Shown: positions 36,464 through 45,541 of the stretch, in pieces
Layout of the letters: the number at the start of each line of letters is the position of its first letter
How positions within the stretch are numbered: position 1 is the first letter of the stretch
Assembly (NCBI RefSeq): GCF_016009175.1
Contig: NZ_JADUCM010000036.1
Coordinates: forward strand, 1-50,404
DNA length: 50,404 nucleotides
Reading direction: 5' to 3'
Source of the DNA: Pseudomonas alkylphenolica
Lineage (GTDB): Bacteria; Pseudomonadota; Gammaproteobacteria; Pseudomonadales; Pseudomonadaceae
Made by a program: the position numbers and the translations under genes
Notes under the pieces: generated by a model
The model's input: only the letters and a program-made list of their open reading frames with translations
Databases searched by the model: none
What the model was told of the DNA's origin: nothing

Positions 36464-36815
36464 TTCTTATCCTCATTATTGCCACAGGCTGTGGCTTAAG
36501 CTGGCGTCAAGATTAGCTGTGCGCGAATTCGGGTGCAACCTAGTGCAACCCAAATTCTGTAGGAATAATGCGCAGTTCGTCTGGTAAGAAAATTCCCACA
36601 TTAAAAATGCATGATTCTGGGGCGATTTACCTTTTCATTAGTTGATATTGCGCTGAAAGAGCGCAAAAGCGGCCAAAACGGATGGATTTCCGACGGGGTG
36701 CAACTGGATTGCAAAAACAGGTTGCACCCACTTTGCGTTGTTGCATAGCATTCGCTGCCTGGGTGCAACCTCTTCGAGGCTGTCACTACATAAAAACAAA
36801 CGCCAGGGCGCAACA
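36464..36815. promoter_or_regulatory. putA-putP control region with six GTTGCA/TGCAAC operators
   Basis: The 352-bp spacer contains no gene. TGCAAC occurs at 36534-36539, 36544-36549, 36699-36704 and 36764-36769, and its complement GTTGCA at 36721-36726 and 36740-36745. Three copies extend to GGGTGCAAC and a fourth reads GTTGCACCC. GTTGCA is the core known from E. coli PutA operators, and PutA here keeps its ribbon-helix-helix domain. One pair flanks putA and four sites flank putP, so both genes are probably repressed in the absence of proline. The ~150 bases between the two groups are AT-rich. Confidence 0.8.
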
Positions 36816-38300
36816 ATGAGTGTAAGTAATCCAACGCTGATCACGTTCGTGATCTATATCGCGGCAATGGTGCTGATCGGCTTCATGGCCTATCGGTCGA
36901 CCAACAACCTGTCTGACTACATTCTCGGTGGCCGCAGCCTCGGTAGCGTGGTAACCGCGCTTTCCGCCGGTGCTTCGGACATGAGTGGCTGGCTGCTGAT
37001 GGGGTTGCCGGGCGCGATCTACATGTCGGGTCTGTCGGAGTCCTGGATCGCGATCGGCCTGATTGTCGGTGCCTACCTGAACTGGCTGTTCGTTGCCGGT
37101 CGTCTGCGTGTGCAGACCGAGCACAACGGCGATGCGCTGACGTTGCCGGACTACTTTTCCAGCCGTTTTGAAGACCACAGCGGGCTGCTGCGAATCATTT
37201 CCGCGGTCGTGATTCTGGTGTTCTTCACCATTTATTGCGCTTCCGGCATCGTTGCTGGCGCCCGCCTGTTCGAAAGTACTTTCGGCATGTCCTATGAGAC
37301 GGCGCTGTGGGCGGGCGCGGCGGCGACCATTGCCTACACCTTCGTGGGTGGTTTCCTGGCTGTGAGCTGGACCGATACCGTCCAGGCGACCCTGATGATC
37401 TTTGCCCTGATCCTGACGCCAGTGATCGTGCTGATCGCCACCGGTGGCGTCGATACGACCTTTGCCGCCATTGAGCTGAAGGACGCCGGGAACTTCGACA
37501 TGCTCAAGGGCACCACCTTTATCGGTATCATCTCGCTGATGGGTTGGGGTCTGGGTTACTTCGGTCAGCCGCACATTCTGGCGCGTTTCATGGCTGCCGA
37601 CTCGGTCAAGTCGATCGCCAAGGCGCGCCGTATCTCCATGACCTGGATGATCCTGTGCCTGGTTGGTACCTGTGCCGTTGGCTTCTTTGGTATCGCTTAC
37701 TTCTCGGCGCACCCGGAAGTTGCCGGGCCTGTGACCGAGAACCATGAGCGCGTGTTTATCGAGCTGGCCAAGCTTCTGTTCAACCCATGGATTGCCGGTG
37801 TGCTGCTGTCGGCCATTCTGGCCGCCGTCATGAGTACCTTGAGCTGCCAGTTGCTGGTGTGCTCCAGTGCTCTGACCGAAGACTTTTACAAGACCTTCCT
37901 GCGCAAGGGTGCTTCGCAGATGGAGCTGGTCTGGGTCGGCCGCGCCATGGTGCTGCTGGTGGCGGTGGTTGCCATTCTGATTGCATCCAATCCTGAGAAC
38001 CGCGTTCTGGGCCTGGTTAGCTACGCCTGGGCGGGCTTCGGTGCGGCCTTCGGTCCGGTTGTGCTGATCTCGGTACTGTGGAAAGGCATGACCCGCAACG
38101 GTGCGCTGGCCGGTATCCTGGTGGGCGCAATCACCGTAGTGGTGTGGAAGCACTTCTCCATCTGGGGCTTGTACGAAATCATTCCGGGCTTCCTCTTCGG
38201 CGCCCTGGCGATCTACTTCGTCAGCAAGGCCGGTAGCCCGTCGGCGACCATGGTTTCGCGTTTCGAAAAGGCAGACGAGGCGTTCAAAGTCGGTCATTGA
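36816..38300 (+). CDS. putP: Sodium/proline symporter PutP
   Basis: A 494-residue member of the sodium-solute symporter (SSF) family with about thirteen membrane segments, importing proline with Na+. Signature parts are YILGGRSLGSVVTALSAGASDMSGW (Na+ site region), GGFLAVSWTDTVQA and GWGLGYFGQPHILARFMAAD. Divergent pairing with putA confirms the substrate. The start is ATG 36816 with AGGGCG upstream; an upstream in-frame ATG 26 codons earlier lies inside the operator region and was rejected. Confidence 0.96.
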   Translation: MSVSNPTLITFVIYIAAMVLIGFMAYRSTNNLSDYILGGRSLGSVVTALSAGASDMSGWLLMGLPGAIYMSGLSESWIAIGLIVGAYLNWLFVAGRLRVQTEHNGDALTLPDYFSSRFEDHSGLLRIISAVVILVFFTIYCASGIVAGARLFESTFGMSYETALWAGAAATIAYTFVGGFLAVSWTDTVQATLMIFALILTPVIVLIATGGVDTTFAAIELKDAGNFDMLKGTTFIGIISLMGWGLGYFGQPHILARFMAADSVKSIAKARRISMTWMILCLVGTCAVGFFGIAYFSAHPEVAGPVTENHERVFIELAKLLFNPWIAGVLLSAILAAVMSTLSCQLLVCSSALTEDFYKTFLRKGASQMELVWVGRAMVLLVAVVAILIASNPENRVLGLVSYAWAGFGAAFGPVVLISVLWKGMTRNGALAGILVGAITVVVWKHFSIWGLYEIIPGFLFGALAIYFVSKAGSPSATMVSRFEKADEAFKVGH

Positions 38301-38321
38301 TCGGCGCTTGAACTGCACCTG

Positions 38322-38362
38322 ACAACGGCCCGGCCTCGCAAGAGTCCGGGCCGTTGTCGTTT
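38322..38362 (+). terminator. Terminator of putP
   Basis: ACAACGGCCCGG pairs perfectly with CCGGGCCGTTGT across a 12-base loop, followed by CGTTTT. It is 22 bases after the putP stop. Confidence 0.8.
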
Positions 38363-38426
38363 TCGGCGGCTGCGCCTGACGCGGTCCGCGTGACAAGGTA
38401 AACTGCCGGGTCTTGCAGGAGTTGCC

Positions 38427-39263
38427 ATGAACTATCGTCACGCCTTTCACGCCGGCAACCACGCCGACGTCTTCAAACACCTTGTGTTGACCCGTCTTAT
38501 TGCGCTGATGTCGCGCAAGGAGCAACCGTTCGCCTATCTCGATACCCATGCGGGCCTTGGTCTCTATGACTTGCAGGGTGATCAGGCAACGCGCACCGGT
38601 GAGTACCTGGAAGGCATTGCACGCCTGTGGGGGCGTGACGATCTGCCGGAAATCACCGCCGACTACCTGCGTATCCTGCGCAAGATGAATCCCGACGGCG
38701 AGCTGCGCTACTACCCGGGCTCGCCGGAGCTGGCCCGGCGCCTGGCGCGCCAGCAGGACCGTGTGTTGCTCAACGAGAAGCATCCGGAAGACGGGCGCAT
38801 GCTCAAGGACAACATGAAAAAGGACCCGCGTGTCGCCGTGCACCTGGGTGAAGGCTGGCATGTGCCGCGTGCGCTACTGCCGGTGCAGGAAAAACGCGCG
38901 GTGATGCTGATCGATCCGCCCTTCGAGCAGGCCGACGAGCTCAAGCGCTGCACAGTGGCCCTGAAAGAGGCAATCAGTCGCATGCGCCAGACGGTCGCAG
39001 CGATCTGGTACCCGATCAAGGATCAGCGCCAGCTGGTGCGCTTCTATCAGGACCTGACCAGCACCGGTGCGCCGAAGTTGCTGCGCGTCGAGCTGTATGT
39101 GCATCCGCAGGACAGCCCGCAGGGCCTCAATGGCTCCGGCCTTGCCATTGCCAACCCGCCGTGGGGCCTGGAAGAAGAGCTGCGCGAGCTGTTGCCATGG
39201 TTGTCCCAGGTGCTGGCGCAGACCCACGGCAGTTGGCGGATGGACTGGCTGATCGCCGAGTAG
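38427..39263 (+). CDS. rlmJ: 23S rRNA (adenine2030-N6)-methyltransferase RlmJ
   Basis: A 278-residue SAM-dependent methyltransferase that modifies A2030 of 23S rRNA. The N-terminal MNYRHAFHAGNHADVFKHLVL is a family hallmark, FAYLDTHAGLGLYDL is the SAM-binding loop, and VMLIDPPFEQ carries the DPPF catalytic motif of N6-adenine methyltransferases. Length matches E. coli RlmJ (280). AGGAG lies seven bases before the ATG. It stands alone between putP and the LPS cluster. Confidence 0.95.
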   Translation: MNYRHAFHAGNHADVFKHLVLTRLIALMSRKEQPFAYLDTHAGLGLYDLQGDQATRTGEYLEGIARLWGRDDLPEITADYLRILRKMNPDGELRYYPGSPELARRLARQQDRVLLNEKHPEDGRMLKDNMKKDPRVAVHLGEGWHVPRALLPVQEKRAVMLIDPPFEQADELKRCTVALKEAISRMRQTVAAIWYPIKDQRQLVRFYQDLTSTGAPKLLRVELYVHPQDSPQGLNGSGLAIANPPWGLEEELRELLPWLSQVLAQTHGSWRMDWLIAE

Positions 39264-39297
39264 GTGGGACGCGCCTACAAGCGCCCGCGCTTTACGT

Positions 39298-39303
39298 TAT
39301 AAT
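39298..39303 (+). promoter_or_regulatory. Consensus -10 box (TATAAT) before the LPS core cluster
   Basis: A perfect TATAAT lies 69 bases upstream of the carbamoyltransferase start. A -35 box is not clear (CTACAA at 17-bp spacing is a poor match). This is the only good sigma70-like site found before the nine-kilobase cluster. Confidence 0.5.
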
Positions 39304-39372
39304 CCCGCTCTTTCGTTGCCGCTCGCCCCAAGGGGCCAGGGCGCATTTTTACAGATTGAAGAGGCTAGACCC

Positions 39373-41130
39373 TTGGCATTGACGATTCTTGGCCTGTCCG
39401 GCGCCCTTAGCCATGATCCTTCCGCGGCCCTGTACATCGACGGCAAGCTGATTGCGGCCGCTGAAGAAGAGCGCTTCGTACGCGACAAACATGCAAAGAA
39501 CCGCATGCCCTACGAGTCGGCGAAGTTCTGCCTCGAGCAGGCGGGCATCAAGCCGTCCGACGTTGACGTGGTGGCCATTCCGTTCGCGCCGATCAGCCTG
39601 CTCGGCAAGGCTCGCTGGCATTACGCCAAGCGTTACTGGTATGCCCCGGACCGCGCACTTGACGCGATCCTGATGGGCAACCGTCGCTACAAGCGCTACC
39701 GCAAGAAAATCGTCTGGTGCCTGGAGCAGCTGGGCTTTGACCCGAAGAGGGTCAAGATCGAGCCGGTCGAACACCACCTGGCTCACGCCTCCAGTGCCTA
39801 TCACTGCTCGGGCTTCAAAGAAAAAACCGCGATCCTCGGTATCGACGGCAAGGGCGAGTACGCCACTACGTTCTTCGGCTACGGCGAAAACGGCAAGATC
39901 CACAAGATCAAGGAATTCTTCGATCCGGATTCCCTGGGTGGCCTGTACGGCGCAATCACCGAGTTCCTCGGCTTCGAGATGCTCGACGGCGAGTTCAAGG
40001 TCATGGGCATGGCGCCGTACGGTGACGCCAGCAAGTATGACTTCTCGCGTCTGGCCAGCTTCGAGAACGGCGAATTGGTGATCAACACCGACTACGCCAA
40101 CGTGATCGGCCTGCGCCGTTACAAAGAGAAGGGCAAGGGTTTCTACTTCTCGCCGAAGCTGATCGAGTGGCTGGGTCCGAAGCGCGAAGGCGACATCGCC
40201 GACGAGCCGTACATCCACTACGCCGCGAGCATGCAAGCGCTGTTTGAAAAGATCGCGCTGCAGATGATCGACCACTACCTGGGCGACATCCTCAAGGAAA
40301 CCGGCAAGCTGGCCTACGCCGGCGGTTGCGCGCTGAACGTCAAGCTCAACCAGAAGATCATTGCCCGTCCCGACCTCAAGGAACTGTTCGTGCAGCCGGC
40401 CTCCGGCGACGCCGGTACCGCAGTCGGTGCAGCGGCCTATGTTTCGCACGCACGCGGCGTCCCGGTCGAGAAGATGGAACACGTCTATCTCGGCCCTTCG
40501 TACTCCAATGAAGACGTGATTGCCGCCTGCGCCCGTCACCCGAGCCAGCCAAAATGGCGCAAGCTCGAGAACATGCCGGAGCAGATCGCCAAGATCATGG
40601 TCGATGGCAACCCGGTGGCCTGGTTCCAGGGCCGCATGGAGTTCGGCCCGCGTGCGCTGGGCGGTCGTTCGATCATTGGTTGCCCGAGCGTGGCCGGCGT
40701 TGCCGACCGGATCAACCACCAGATCAAGTTCCGCGAGCGTTGGAGGCCTTTCTGCCCGTCGATGCTCGACACCGTTGCGCCACAGATGATCAAGATCGAT
40801 CACCCGGCGCCGTTCATGACCTTCACCTTCGAAGTGGCGGAAGAGTGGAAGACCCGCGTGCCGGAAGTCGTTCACGAAGATGGCACTTCGCGGGCCCAGG
40901 TGCTCAAGCGCGAGTACAACCCGCGCTACTACGACATGATGAAGGCGCTGGAAAACCTGACCGGCAACGGTGTTTCGCTGAACACCTCGCTCAATCGTCG
41001 CGGTGAACCGATGATCTGCTCGCCGACCGATGCCTTGAACATGTTCTTCGGGTCGGACCTGCAGTACCTGATCATGGAAGACATTCTGGTGGTCAAGGAC
41101 GGCGCGGACACTTATGAAGCCCAGGGCTGA
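39373..41130 (+). CDS. wapO: Carbamoyltransferase of LPS core synthesis (NodU/CmcH family)
   Basis: A 585-residue enzyme expected to transfer a carbamoyl group from carbamoyl phosphate, most likely to the core heptose of LPS. The N-terminal Kae1-like half has LGLSGALSHDPSAAL, the metal-binding EHHLAHASSAYHCS and GIDGKGEYATT. The C-terminal YrdC-like half has WFQGRMEFGPRALGGRSIIG. P. aeruginosa core heptose II carries a 7-O-carbamoyl group, and the orthologous position there is assigned to WapO. The start was taken as TTG 39373 because GAGG lies eight bases upstream and MALTILGLSGA is the normal family start. It overlaps wapH by 17 bases. Confidence 0.82.
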   Translation: MALTILGLSGALSHDPSAALYIDGKLIAAAEEERFVRDKHAKNRMPYESAKFCLEQAGIKPSDVDVVAIPFAPISLLGKARWHYAKRYWYAPDRALDAILMGNRRYKRYRKKIVWCLEQLGFDPKRVKIEPVEHHLAHASSAYHCSGFKEKTAILGIDGKGEYATTFFGYGENGKIHKIKEFFDPDSLGGLYGAITEFLGFEMLDGEFKVMGMAPYGDASKYDFSRLASFENGELVINTDYANVIGLRRYKEKGKGFYFSPKLIEWLGPKREGDIADEPYIHYAASMQALFEKIALQMIDHYLGDILKETGKLAYAGGCALNVKLNQKIIARPDLKELFVQPASGDAGTAVGAAAYVSHARGVPVEKMEHVYLGPSYSNEDVIAACARHPSQPKWRKLENMPEQIAKIMVDGNPVAWFQGRMEFGPRALGGRSIIGCPSVAGVADRINHQIKFRERWRPFCPSMLDTVAPQMIKIDHPAPFMTFTFEVAEEWKTRVPEVVHEDGTSRAQVLKREYNPRYYDMMKALENLTGNGVSLNTSLNRRGEPMICSPTDALNMFFGSDLQYLIMEDILVVKDGADTYEAQG

Positions 41131-42244
41131 AAAGCGCGTCCTGCAGTTTTGCCACGGCTATGACGGTCCGTTTCTGGATTGTGCACGGCAATATGCGAGC
41201 CTGTTTGACGGCAGCGAGTACAAGGTCACCACGGTGTTCCTGACCGGCGCTGCCGACCCGCAGGTAGCGGCCGGTTGCGCCTCTGACGAAGTGATCTTCC
41301 TGGAGTTCAGCTCCAGGGCTGTCCGTGGTCTCAAACTGGGGGCGATCCGTGCGTTGCGGCGGATCGTTGCCACACGCGATTTCAGTTTCTGTATTGCTCA
41401 CCGTTTCAAGCCGATCTACATCGCCTTGTTGGGCAGCCGCCTGCCGGTAATCGGCGTGCACCATGCCTTTGGTGACTACAAGCGCGGTAGCCGTCAGCTG
41501 TTTGCCAACCTGTTTCGTCAGCGCTTGAGCTTGCTGGGCGTCTCTGAGGCCGTGCGCGACGACATGCGCAAATGCTTGCCCAAGTGGCCGGCCGAGCGCA
41601 TTCAGACCCTTTACAATCGTATCGACATCGACGCGCTGCACAGTGCGTTGGTGCCGGCCAGCCAGGCGCGTCAGGCGCTGGGGCTCGACCCGCAGGCCTG
41701 GATTGTCGGTAACGTCGGTCGACTGCACCCGGACAAAGATCAGGCGACCTTGTTGCGTGGCTTTGCCCAGGCTTTGCCGAACCTTCCAAGCGGCGCTCGC
41801 CTGGCCATTCTTGGCAAGGGCCGCCTGGAACAATCGCTGAAGACCCTGGCCGCCGAGCTGGGGATTGCCGCACAGGTGGACTTCCTCGGCCAGGTGCCCG
41901 ATGCACGCCGCTACTTCAAGGCGTTCGATGCCTTTGCACTGAGTTCAGACCATGAACCGTTCGGCATGGTGCTGCTGGAGGCCATGGTCGCCGGCGTGCC
42001 CGTGCTGGCCACAGCCTGTGGTGGAGCCATCGAAGTGGTCGAAGGTGTCGGCATTCTGTTTCCGCTGGCTGATGCCGAGCGCCTGGCGCAAGGGTTGCAG
42101 CACCTGGCGGTGCTCGATGAAGGGCAGCGCCAGGAGTGCGCCGAGCGCATGCTGGCGCGTCTGCATGAGCGCTTCTCCGACAGTGCGGTGCGCAACACCT
42201 TCTGGCAGTTGCCGAACGTTCGCGCGCTGGCTTCGGAGGTTTGA
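41114..42244 (+). CDS. wapH: LPS core glycosyltransferase WapH (GT4)
   Basis: A 376-residue GT-B retaining glycosyltransferase. The C-terminal half has GNVGRLHPDKDQATLLRGF (phosphate-binding) and the family EX7E motif in SDHEPFGMVLLEAMVAGVPVL. The gene matches P. aeruginosa WapH by order (after the carbamoyltransferase, before mig-14), where it is thought to add a glucose of the outer core. The ATG lies inside the end of the preceding gene, and its stop overlaps the mig-14 ATG, so the three are translationally coupled. The sugar and linkage are inferred from position only. Confidence 0.8.
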   Translation: MKPRAEKRVLQFCHGYDGPFLDCARQYASLFDGSEYKVTTVFLTGAADPQVAAGCASDEVIFLEFSSRAVRGLKLGAIRALRRIVATRDFSFCIAHRFKPIYIALLGSRLPVIGVHHAFGDYKRGSRQLFANLFRQRLSLLGVSEAVRDDMRKCLPKWPAERIQTLYNRIDIDALHSALVPASQARQALGLDPQAWIVGNVGRLHPDKDQATLLRGFAQALPNLPSGARLAILGKGRLEQSLKTLAAELGIAAQVDFLGQVPDARRYFKAFDAFALSSDHEPFGMVLLEAMVAGVPVLATACGGAIEVVEGVGILFPLADAERLAQGLQHLAVLDEGQRQECAERMLARLHERFSDSAVRNTFWQLPNVRALASEV

Positions 42245-43140
42245 TGCTCAATCATATTCAAGGCTGGCGCGAGCGTGGCTGGCACGTTATCGATGCGGCG
42301 GCCTACGCTCAGGCCTGGCAGCGTTTTGGCGGCAGTGTCGCCACCCATCCGCTGGTCATTGAACAGCTTGCCGACCTGGCGCAGATACCGGTGCGCTACC
42401 TGGGTTGGGAGCAAAACGGTGAGCTCAAGGCGGCCATTCCGACCTGGGGGCGTCACCTGGCCTTGTCCAAGGACGTGCTCAAGCGCCAAGGTAAAAAAGG
42501 CTTGTATGACCTGGGCAATGCCGAGCTGATCCTGCCTGCGGCAGCGGATGCCCAGGCGCCGTTGCGCCATGCCGGGCGTTATTTGTCCGAGCTCAACCAG
42601 GGGCGGTTTGCCCACCTCAAGGTGCAGACCGAGTCGCTGGCGATGGCGCGCACGCCAGAGGATCTGTCGAAGAAGTTTCGTTACAACCAGCGCCGCGAAT
42701 TGCGCCTGCTTGAAGAGGCAGGCGGTCAGGTGCGTCCGGTCACGGATTTCACCAGTGCCGAGCTGGCGGCCATGTACTGCGACCTGTTCCAGCGGCGCTG
42801 GGAATTCCCGGCGACCGGTGCTGTGCACATGGCCGAGGTGATCGAGCGTCTGCGCGAGCTGCTGATCGGCTCGGTGCTGTTTCTCGATGATGCGCCAATT
42901 GCCATTCAGCTGGTGTATCGGGTTGAAGCGCCAGAATGGATCAGCGTCGAGTACATCAACGGCGGTGTTGATCCACAAACCAAGGCGTTCAGTCCGGGGA
43001 GCGTGTTGAGCTTTCTCAATACCCAGGCGGCCTGGGAGGATGCCCGGGCGCGCAACAAGCCGCTGCGGTTTTCCTTCGGCCGCGCCGATCGCGAGTACAA
43101 GGACCGTTGGTGCAACCCTGTGCCGGTGTTTCAGGTGTGA
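42244..43140 (+). CDS. Mig-14 family protein (antimicrobial-peptide resistance)
   Basis: A 298-residue protein of the Mig-14 family with a GNAT-like fold, placed at the inner membrane in Salmonella and linked to survival with cationic antimicrobial peptides. Recognisable parts are YNQRRELRLLEEAGG, the helix around AMYCDLFQRRWEFP and the C-terminal FSFGRADREYKDRWCNPVPVF. GGAGG lies just before the ATG, which overlaps the wapH stop by one base (TGATG). Its own stop overlaps the next GTG (GTGA). The biochemical reaction is unknown; this gene sits here in P. aeruginosa too (PA5003). Confidence 0.85.
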   Translation: MLNHIQGWRERGWHVIDAAAYAQAWQRFGGSVATHPLVIEQLADLAQIPVRYLGWEQNGELKAAIPTWGRHLALSKDVLKRQGKKGLYDLGNAELILPAAADAQAPLRHAGRYLSELNQGRFAHLKVQTESLAMARTPEDLSKKFRYNQRRELRLLEEAGGQVRPVTDFTSAELAAMYCDLFQRRWEFPATGAVHMAEVIERLRELLIGSVLFLDDAPIAIQLVYRVEAPEWISVEYINGGVDPQTKAFSPGSVLSFLNTQAAWEDARARNKPLRFSFGRADREYKDRWCNPVPVFQV

Positions 43141-44537
43141 GCCGCAAGCAGCAGCTGCTCAGGCAGCATCGGCGTAACAAGCGGCTGGCATTGCTGGTCG
43201 GCCTGGTCGTGCTGCTGGGTCTGGGCATTTTCGTCCAGTGGTGGTTGCCACTGGTGCTGTTGCCGCTGGTGTGGGTGGCCCATGAGGCCTGGTTCGCCGA
43301 TCACCTGTTCTACTCGCCTGGCGAAGACTATCAGTATGAGTTGCCGCCGGCGTGCACTGTGAAGGCAGTCAGGCTGGTCGACGGCGTCGTGCAGGTGCAG
43401 TCGCCCTTGCAGCTCGACGGTAATGAAACGCTGGTGCTGCAGCTGCGCCTGAAAAGTCGCTGGCTGGGGCGTTTTCTTGATCCGGCCGTCACCCTCAATG
43501 ATGGCGACTGCCAGGTCTTTGAACGTGGTGTCGCTGGCCTTCGTTACCTGAACCTTACTGGGCTGGCCACGTCGTTGGCAGCAGGGCAGTTGCGCTTGCG
43601 AGGGCGGTACTGTCGCCTGCCAACCGAGGGCCAGCTTTGGGTGGTGCCGGGGAACGATTTGCGTCAAAAGCGGGTGATGGTCATTGCGCCCCACGCCGAT
43701 GACGCCGAGCTTGCTGCCTACGGGCTGTACAGCCAGGCCCAGGAAGCCTGGGTCGTGACCTTGACGGCCGGTGAAATCGAAGCCGAGCACTATCAGCAAA
43801 TGGGCCTGGAAAAAGCCGAAGCGGCCCGTCTGAAGGGGCGCCTGCGTGCTTGGGACAGTATTGCCGTGCCGCGTTGGGCCGGCATTCCTGAATCGCGCTG
43901 CGTACAGCTGGGCTATTTTTGCCTGCAGCTGCCAGCTATGCAGGCGGCGGCAGATCAGCCGATCGCATCGCGGGAGGCGCAACTGGACGATACCCGCCTG
44001 TTCCGCCAGTTCAATGCCATGGCGCTACCGGGCGACCGGGATGGGGCGCCGACCTGGAACAACCTGCTTGCCGACCTGCGTGAGCTGTTGCTCAAGGCGC
44101 GACCGCAGGTGCTGGTGATGCCGCATCCAACCCTTGATCCGCACCCGGACCACATCTGTGCCCAGGCTGCAGTGCTCGAAGCCCTGCAGGGGCTGGCGTG
44201 GCAGCCGGAAACGCTGTTGGGGTACGCCAACCACCTGCACGACAATGATCGCTGGCCCATGGGCGACAGCGGTGCCGGCGTCGCTTTGCCGCCGCAGATG
44301 GAAGCTGTCCAGGGGTGGGCGCCGTACAGTCTGACGCTGGACCTGGCAACCCAGCGAGACAAGGCCATGGCTCTGGGCATGATGCATGACTTGCAGCCGC
44401 GGCCGCCGTTCAAGCGTCGCCTTCGTCGCTTGTTGCAGCGCTGGCTGGCGGGGCGACGCGCTTCACCTTACGGCGAGAACGAATTTTTCCGCAAGGCCGT
44501 GCGCCGACATGAATTGTTCTGGCGCCGTGATCTCTGA
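43137..44537 (+). CDS. dnpA: PIG-L family de-N-acetylase DnpA
   Basis: A 466-residue protein with an N-terminal membrane segment (~residues 17-50), a ~140-residue beta-rich region of unknown role, then a PIG-L deacetylase domain. Zinc ligands are in IAPHADDAEL (HxDD) and in LDPHPDHICA further on. In P. aeruginosa and P. putida DnpA has been linked to fluoroquinolone tolerance; its sugar substrate, presumably an N-acetylated LPS sugar, is not proven. The GTG at 43137 overlaps the mig-14 stop by four bases. An earlier in-frame GTG (43107) has no ribosome site and was rejected. Confidence 0.85.
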   Translation: MSRKQQLLRQHRRNKRLALLVGLVVLLGLGIFVQWWLPLVLLPLVWVAHEAWFADHLFYSPGEDYQYELPPACTVKAVRLVDGVVQVQSPLQLDGNETLVLQLRLKSRWLGRFLDPAVTLNDGDCQVFERGVAGLRYLNLTGLATSLAAGQLRLRGRYCRLPTEGQLWVVPGNDLRQKRVMVIAPHADDAELAAYGLYSQAQEAWVVTLTAGEIEAEHYQQMGLEKAEAARLKGRLRAWDSIAVPRWAGIPESRCVQLGYFCLQLPAMQAAADQPIASREAQLDDTRLFRQFNAMALPGDRDGAPTWNNLLADLRELLLKARPQVLVMPHPTLDPHPDHICAQAAVLEALQGLAWQPETLLGYANHLHDNDRWPMGDSGAGVALPPQMEAVQGWAPYSLTLDLATQRDKAMALGMMHDLQPRPPFKRRLRRLLQRWLAGRRASPYGENEFFRKAVRRHELFWRRDL

Positions 44538-44584
44538 TCCAGGCGTATGACTGTTAGCGGGCGATAAGCCCTGCAAGGAAGACA

Positions 44585-45541
44585 ATGAAAGTTCTATTTC
44601 TGGTGCAGAAAGAACAACGGGCAATTCTGGACCGGCTCTACGACGGTGTTGCGGCCCATAGCGAGTGCGATTTGCGCTGGCTCAGCAGTGCTGACCAGCG
44701 CAACCTGCGCAGCTATTTCCGCCGTGAAGTCGACGTTGAAAAATACGACCGGATCGTGTTCTTCCTGCGTTTCAAGCAGGAGATTCGTCAGGTCGGTTTC
44801 ATCCGTACCGTGCCCAACCTGGTGATTCTTGAGCACGATGCCTATCAGAACTACATCCCGTGCAAATACACCGGCAAGTTCAGCGCGCATTACCGCCAAT
44901 TGCCGTGGGCGCGGGTTATCAGTTCCGGGTACATGGTCAGCGAACGCTTGCGCCAGGAAGGTTTCGATGCCGAGTTCGTGCCCAAGGGCTACGACCAGCA
45001 ATTGCTGGCCGACCAGGGGCGCGAGCGGGACATCGAACTGGCTTTTGTCGGCAGCACCAATAGCGTGGCCTACAGTGGCCGCAAGGCGTTGCTCGATGAA
45101 CTGGCACAGGTTGAAAACCTGCTGGTGACCCGGACCAAGTCCGGGGAAGAGTATTGCGACACGCTCAACCGGATTCGGTTCTTTGTCAGTGCCGACGTCG
45201 GTATGGGCGAGTACATGATCAAGAACTTCGAAGCCATGGCGTGTGGCTGTGTGCTGCTGGCCTATGACCAGGGCGAAGCGGAAAACCGTGCCCTGGGCCT
45301 TGAGGACATGCACAACGTGGTGCTGTACAACAGCATCGCTCAATTGCAGGCCAAGCTTCAGGTACTGCGTGCCGATCCTGAGCTGGTTGAGCGTATTGGC
45401 AGAAACGGGCGGGACCTTGCTGTTTCGCGCTTCAGTTTCGCTCAGGTCGGCCGTAGCATCGTGGAAAAAATGCAGCCTGCCCTGCGACCGCGTCCGGCAT
45501 TGACCGCCTGGCAGCGTTTGCGTTTGAGAATGGGCATATGA
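44585..45541 (+). CDS. ssg: Glycosyltransferase Ssg
   Basis: A 318-residue protein of the glycosyltransferase GT1/CgeB-like group. The C-terminal half holds ELAFVGSTNSVAYSGRKALLDEL and the donor-binding region MIKNFEAMACGCVLLAYDQGEAEN. It matches Ssg of pseudomonads (PA5001 position), reported to affect cell-surface polysaccharide and colony spreading. The exact linkage is not known. GCAAGGA precedes the ATG, after a 47-base gap from dnpA, so re-initiation is independent. It overlaps the wapR start (ATGA). Confidence 0.82.
   Translation: MKVLFLVQKEQRAILDRLYDGVAAHSECDLRWLSSADQRNLRSYFRREVDVEKYDRIVFFLRFKQEIRQVGFIRTVPNLVILEHDAYQNYIPCKYTGKFSAHYRQLPWARVISSGYMVSERLRQEGFDAEFVPKGYDQQLLADQGRERDIELAFVGSTNSVAYSGRKALLDELAQVENLLVTRTKSGEEYCDTLNRIRFFVSADVGMGEYMIKNFEAMACGCVLLAYDQGEAENRALGLEDMHNVVLYNSIAQLQAKLQVLRADPELVERIGRNGRDLAVSRFSFAQVGRSIVEKMQPALRPRPALTAWQRLRLRMGI

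Noticed and set aside
36531..36770. Repeated GGGTGCAAC units considered as a CRISPR-like or phage repeat
   Set aside because: Units are short, irregularly spaced and in both orientations, with no cas genes; PutA operators explain them.
36786..38861. A 691-codon minus-strand frame across putP and rlmJ
   Set aside because: Crosses the putP terminator and two certain genes; antisense artefact.
39316..39372. Upstream start for the carbamoyltransferase at 39316
   Set aside because: It begins just after the -10 box, has no ribosome site, and the family normally starts at the position of TTG 39373, which has GAGG correctly spaced.
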